Source: JBOFSQ01 sp051651625 (GTDB taxonomy: Bacteria; Planctomycetota; Planctomycetia; Pirellulales; Thermoguttaceae). From it: a stretch of 43,056 bases of DNA. Made by a program: the position numbers and the translations under genes. How positions within the stretch are numbered: the first letter of the stretch is position 1; each line of letters starts with the position of its first letter. This document shows, one piece after another, positions 40,421 to 43,056 of this stretch. The stretch lies in NCBI GenBank assembly GCA_051651625.1, contig JBOFSQ010000008.1:1-43056 (forward strand), in the 5' to 3' direction. The notes beneath the pieces are model-generated. The model did not search any database, was not told the origin of the DNA, and saw only the letters and a list, made by a program, of their open reading frames with translations.

Positions 40421-42766
40421 ATGCTCAAAATCTTCTCTCGCATTTTGTTTGTGTTTGTGTTGATTGCGTCTGCGATAACGTCTGCGATGGCGCAAGACTT
40501 TTCTGGCGAGACAGTGCGCGTTTGGTCGGTCGATGGCCGCAAGGTCAATGCGACGCTGATCGGTTACAAGAACCGTCAAGTGACGCTCCGCAGTGAGGCT
40601 GGGACGGAGAAGGCGTTCCCGCTCGACAAGATCGGCGCGGCGGATCGTACATACATTCGCAAAAAACTCGACCCCGCACAAGCCACCGCGCTCGACGCCA
40701 ACTCCGCAACAGAAATCACGCGAATTCTGCGCGAGAGTGTGGTCAAGGCACCGTCATCGAATCAGTTTCGCGGGACAGTCACCGCCGACAAAGTTGTCGG
40801 TCGCAGCGACGACGGAATTGGGATCGTTTCGTGGAGTCATCGCAACGGTCTCACGCTTTGGAATCGCGTCAACGGCGAGATTATCGGAGGGTTTTCAGGG
40901 TGTGCCAGCGGAAACGAAACGATCTCCGTCAGCCCGCGCGGAACGACTTACGCAACCGCGTCGGGCGTAAGCGAAGTCGCCATCTGCGACACCGCAACAG
41001 ACGAACAGGTATTCGTTCTCGAAGGACACACGAAGCCGGTCAAAGTGGTGGCGTTTAACAGCGATGGTTCACTTCTCGCAAGTGGCGGCGACGACGGACT
41101 TGTCATCATTTGGGACACCGAAACCGGTCAGAAAGTTCAGCAACTTGAAGGTCACACCGCACGCATCACCGCCGTTGCGTTTCACCCGTTTGGCGAAACA
41201 GTTCTGACCGGTGCCGCCGACGACACGGCGCGTTTGTGGAACATAAAGTCTGGCAACCAGACGCGGATTCTCGAATCGCGCGATGTCGGTGGCCCCGTCA
41301 CGCTCGCTGCGTTTGCAGACGATGGTAACGTCGCTGCGGTTGTCTCGGTTGGCAAAGTAATTTTGTGGGCGACGCCGCAAGTCGATCCGAAAACTCGCGC
41401 CGCAGCAACGACGACAATGACAAGTTCGAGCGGCGGCGGCAGCGCACCGCCGAAGACCGTTCTCGGCACCGAACAAAAACTAGTCGTCATAACTCCGCAG
41501 CAGAAAACGGTTCCACCGGAGGCGACGTTCGACTCGCTTGCATTCGGCCACTTGGGGGCGTATCTCCTTCTCGGTACGAAGGCTGGAACAGCGATTTGCT
41601 CAAACGTTCTTGAACGTTTACACATTCGCAAAGTTGAACAGCTTGCCAGCGGTGTCGTTCGAGTTGCGTTCGGCGAGACGCAGTACGCGACCGGTTCGTT
41701 CGACGATTCGACGATTGTTTGGGACGCCGCAAACGGTGACAACGTTCTCCAGATTCCGGGGCACAGTTACGGCGTGATGCCGATAGCGTTTGCTGGTGGC
41801 GGGCGGTTCACGCTCACTTCCGGCGGCTGGAATGACACGTCGATTTGTTTGCGCGAAACGGCGACGGGAAAACTTCTCCAGCGGTTTGTCGGTCACCCCG
41901 GCCCCGTTCTTTCGATGACGCTTTCGAGCGACGCTCTGCGACTCGTTTCGATCTCCGCCGACCGCGACACGCCACAACTCGCTGGTGCGAAACGTACAAA
42001 ACCACTCACCAAAACCCTCATCATTTGGGACACCGGAACAGGCCGCAAATTGTGTGAACAGTCTGGGCTTGACCTCGCGGCGGTGAGCGATTCGTGCAAG
42101 ACGATTCTCTCCGCGACGGGGCGTTCGGCAACGGGGAATGTGATAACGCCCGGTGGTTCGGCGACGGTCACGTTTTGGAACGCCGCCACCGGTGCAAGTA
42201 TCAACAGCGGAAGTTGGGCTGGCGTTGGCGACAACTGGCTTCTCGAACCGAGTGGCGCGCGTCTCTTCGCAACCGACGTTCAGGTCAAACGGACGAACGA
42301 CAAGGGCGAAACGGTTCAGCTCGATGGATTGATGGTGCGCAACACTCGTTCTGGTGACGTTGTTGGTTCGCCGCTCAAGTTGCGGTACGATCCACTCTGC
42401 ACGGCATGGTCGCCCGATGGCAAACGGATGTTGACGGCAGTTGCGAATAATGCCGAATTGTGGGGTACACAAGGTAGCGAGAAACCGACTGTCGTTTTCC
42501 CGCACAAAGCTGCGGTCTCTGCGGTGGCGGTAGGCGACGCGACGACATTTCTGACCGGCTCCATCGACGGTGTTGCAACGCTTTGGACGTTTGAAGAACG
42601 TGAAGTCGCAGACGAGCAAGGTCGAACTCGCCGCGAAAACGTCCCGATAGTTCTCAAGACGTTCGCGGGCAAAGTTGCGGTGGTCGGCGTTGGTTTCGCT
42701 GGCGACAACAACAGCATCGTTCTGGTCGGCTGCGAAGATGGAACCGTAACGGCGCACGCTCGGTGA
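40421..42766 (+). CDS. Exported SHD1-like/WD40-repeat protein
   Basis: A 781-residue exported protein. The signal peptide MLKIFSRILFVFVLIASAIT runs to about 24 (SAMA). Residues ~28-85 (VRVWSVDGRKVNATLIGYKN then RQVTLRSEAGTEKAFPLDKI) resemble the SHD1/SLA1 homology domain seen at the start of many planctomycete exported proteins. WD40 repeats follow: VFVLEGHTKPVKVVAFNSDG, SLLASGGDDGLVIIWDTETG, GHTARITAVAFHPFGETVLT, ADDTARLWNIKSG, and later blades such as FVGHPGPVLSMTLSSDALRL and TFLTGSIDGVATLWTFE. There are probably two propellers. The function is likely a protein-interaction scaffold. GAGGT precedes the ATG, and a repeat-borne promoter lies upstream. Confidence 0.9.
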   Translation: MLKIFSRILFVFVLIASAITSAMAQDFSGETVRVWSVDGRKVNATLIGYKNRQVTLRSEAGTEKAFPLDKIGAADRTYIRKKLDPAQATALDANSATEITRILRESVVKAPSSNQFRGTVTADKVVGRSDDGIGIVSWSHRNGLTLWNRVNGEIIGGFSGCASGNETISVSPRGTTYATASGVSEVAICDTATDEQVFVLEGHTKPVKVVAFNSDGSLLASGGDDGLVIIWDTETGQKVQQLEGHTARITAVAFHPFGETVLTGAADDTARLWNIKSGNQTRILESRDVGGPVTLAAFADDGNVAAVVSVGKVILWATPQVDPKTRAAATTTMTSSSGGGSAPPKTVLGTEQKLVVITPQQKTVPPEATFDSLAFGHLGAYLLLGTKAGTAICSNVLERLHIRKVEQLASGVVRVAFGETQYATGSFDDSTIVWDAANGDNVLQIPGHSYGVMPIAFAGGGRFTLTSGGWNDTSICLRETATGKLLQRFVGHPGPVLSMTLSSDALRLVSISADRDTPQLAGAKRTKPLTKTLIIWDTGTGRKLCEQSGLDLAAVSDSCKTILSATGRSATGNVITPGGSATVTFWNAATGASINSGSWAGVGDNWLLEPSGARLFATDVQVKRTNDKGETVQLDGLMVRNTRSGDVVGSPLKLRYDPLCTAWSPDGKRMLTAVANNAELWGTQGSEKPTVVFPHKAAVSAVAVGDATTFLTGSIDGVATLWTFEEREVADEQGRTRRENVPIVLKTFAGKVAVVGVGFAGDNNSIVLVGCEDGTVTAHAR

Positions 42767-43056
42767 TGATGAGATGCACGCGAAGGCGCGGGCGGAAATG
42801 AAACCGTGACAAATTGTCACGGTTTCAAAATGCAGGCACCGGATGGCAAGATGCGCCTAACCGATTGCGCCACGACAGAGCAGGGGGGAGTAAAGTTTCG
42901 CTTGTAGACGTGCATTGCGTATTTGCCCCAACGGGGCTTGCAACACACCGTCTCGGAAACTGCGAATATGCCGGTTTTTCTAGCGTTTCGTCGGCATTGC
43001 GCGCGGAGCGTGAAGAGGCCATAGGTGCAAATTCCGGTGCAATGCCACAAGAGGCT
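42767..43056. other. Gene-free right end of the window
   Basis: After the WD40 gene come a strong hairpin (42799-42827), a CCCCAACGGGG mini-hairpin near 42927 and unassigned sequence to the edge. Short open frames on the minus strand lack start signals or recognisable content. Confidence 0.5.
42799..42827 (+). terminator. Perfect 14-bp-arm palindrome after the WD40 gene
   Basis: TGAAACCGTGACAA and TTGTCACGGTTTCA are exact complements around one base, 33 bases after the stop codon. No U-tract follows. It probably ends the WD40 transcript or protects its 3' end; an operator role is less likely. Confidence 0.55.

Noticed and set aside
42845..42885. Minus-strand tRNA D-arm-like string (GTGGCGCAATCGGTTAG)
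   Set aside because: No anticodon arm, T-arm or paired acceptor stem follows, so it is not a tRNA; a decayed fragment cannot be excluded.
43013..43056. Cobalamin-riboswitch-like string (GGTGCAAATTCCGGTGCAAT then GCCACAAG)
   Set aside because: It resembles the conserved core, but the usual CCCGCCACTG stretch and the pairing arms are not convincing, and the window ends before a downstream gene can be seen. A covariance-model search of the extended sequence would settle it.

Overview
The window most likely comes from a member of the Planctomycetota, possibly of the Pirellulales. This is an inference from gene content, not from a marker gene. Supporting signs are two secreted sulfatases, a large secreted alpha-L-rhamnosidase, a 1435-residue PQQ/BamB-type propeller protein, an SHD1-like/WD40 protein, small secreted proteins of a planctomycete style, widely spaced genes and many intergenic palindromic repeats. 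I see no tRNA, rRNA, CRISPR array or transposase gene.

Layout. (1) 1-6.8 kb: on the minus strand, a type IIL (MmeI-like) restriction-modification enzyme cut by the window edge, a PAP2 phosphatase, glycerol dehydrogenase and a short secretin-like protein. Divergent from the last is a HlyD-type adaptor, with a perfect 19-bp palindrome between them. (2) 6.9-19.3 kb: secreted carbohydrate-active and surface proteins. These are a GH78 rhamnosidase with an inserted discoidin-like domain, a giant propeller protein overlapping an orphan Hpt protein by one base, two small exported proteins, and a two-gene sulfatase operon between inverted copies of a ~105-bp palindromic element. (3) 19.5-22.2 kb: alaS. 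(4) 22.3-26.8 kb: an accessory anti-phage-type locus. The first ~70 codons and last ~225 codons of a DUF4011/helicase/Vsr-type nuclease gene survive. Its helicase core has been replaced by a SNIPE-like membrane nuclease (TM segment, coiled coil, DUF4041, GIY-YIG) and an AT-rich DUF6978-like/DUF1828-DUF1829 pair. The whole locus sits between inverted ~230-250-bp composite repeats. (5) 26.9-35.1 kb: an orphan beta-class DNA methyltransferase, infC, a small secreted protein, a Wza-type polysaccharide export lipoprotein, dxr, a MoxR ATPase, a 4Fe-4S aldo/keto reductase and a WYL regulator. (6) 35.6-40.4 kb: a second accessory block between direct copies of a promoter-bearing repeat. It holds an AT-rich orphan gene, a possible 35-residue peptide, a zinc-ribbon protein, a radical SAM/SPASM enzyme and an AAA+ ATPase. 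(7) 40.4-42.8 kb: a secreted SHD1-like/WD40 protein followed by a strong hairpin.

How the genes fit together. The sulfatases and rhamnosidase would act outside the cytoplasm on sulfated, rhamnose-containing polysaccharide. The Wza-type lipoprotein and HlyD-like adaptor belong to envelope transport. The MmeI-like enzyme, split helicase, SNIPE-like nuclease and orphan methyltransferase together suggest an anti-phage hotspot. The best candidates for something undescribed are the helicase-replacement cassette at 22.6-26.5 kb and the zinc-ribbon/radical SAM/AAA+ operon at 36.6-40.2 kb. All family names are from memory and reading by eye; no database search was run.
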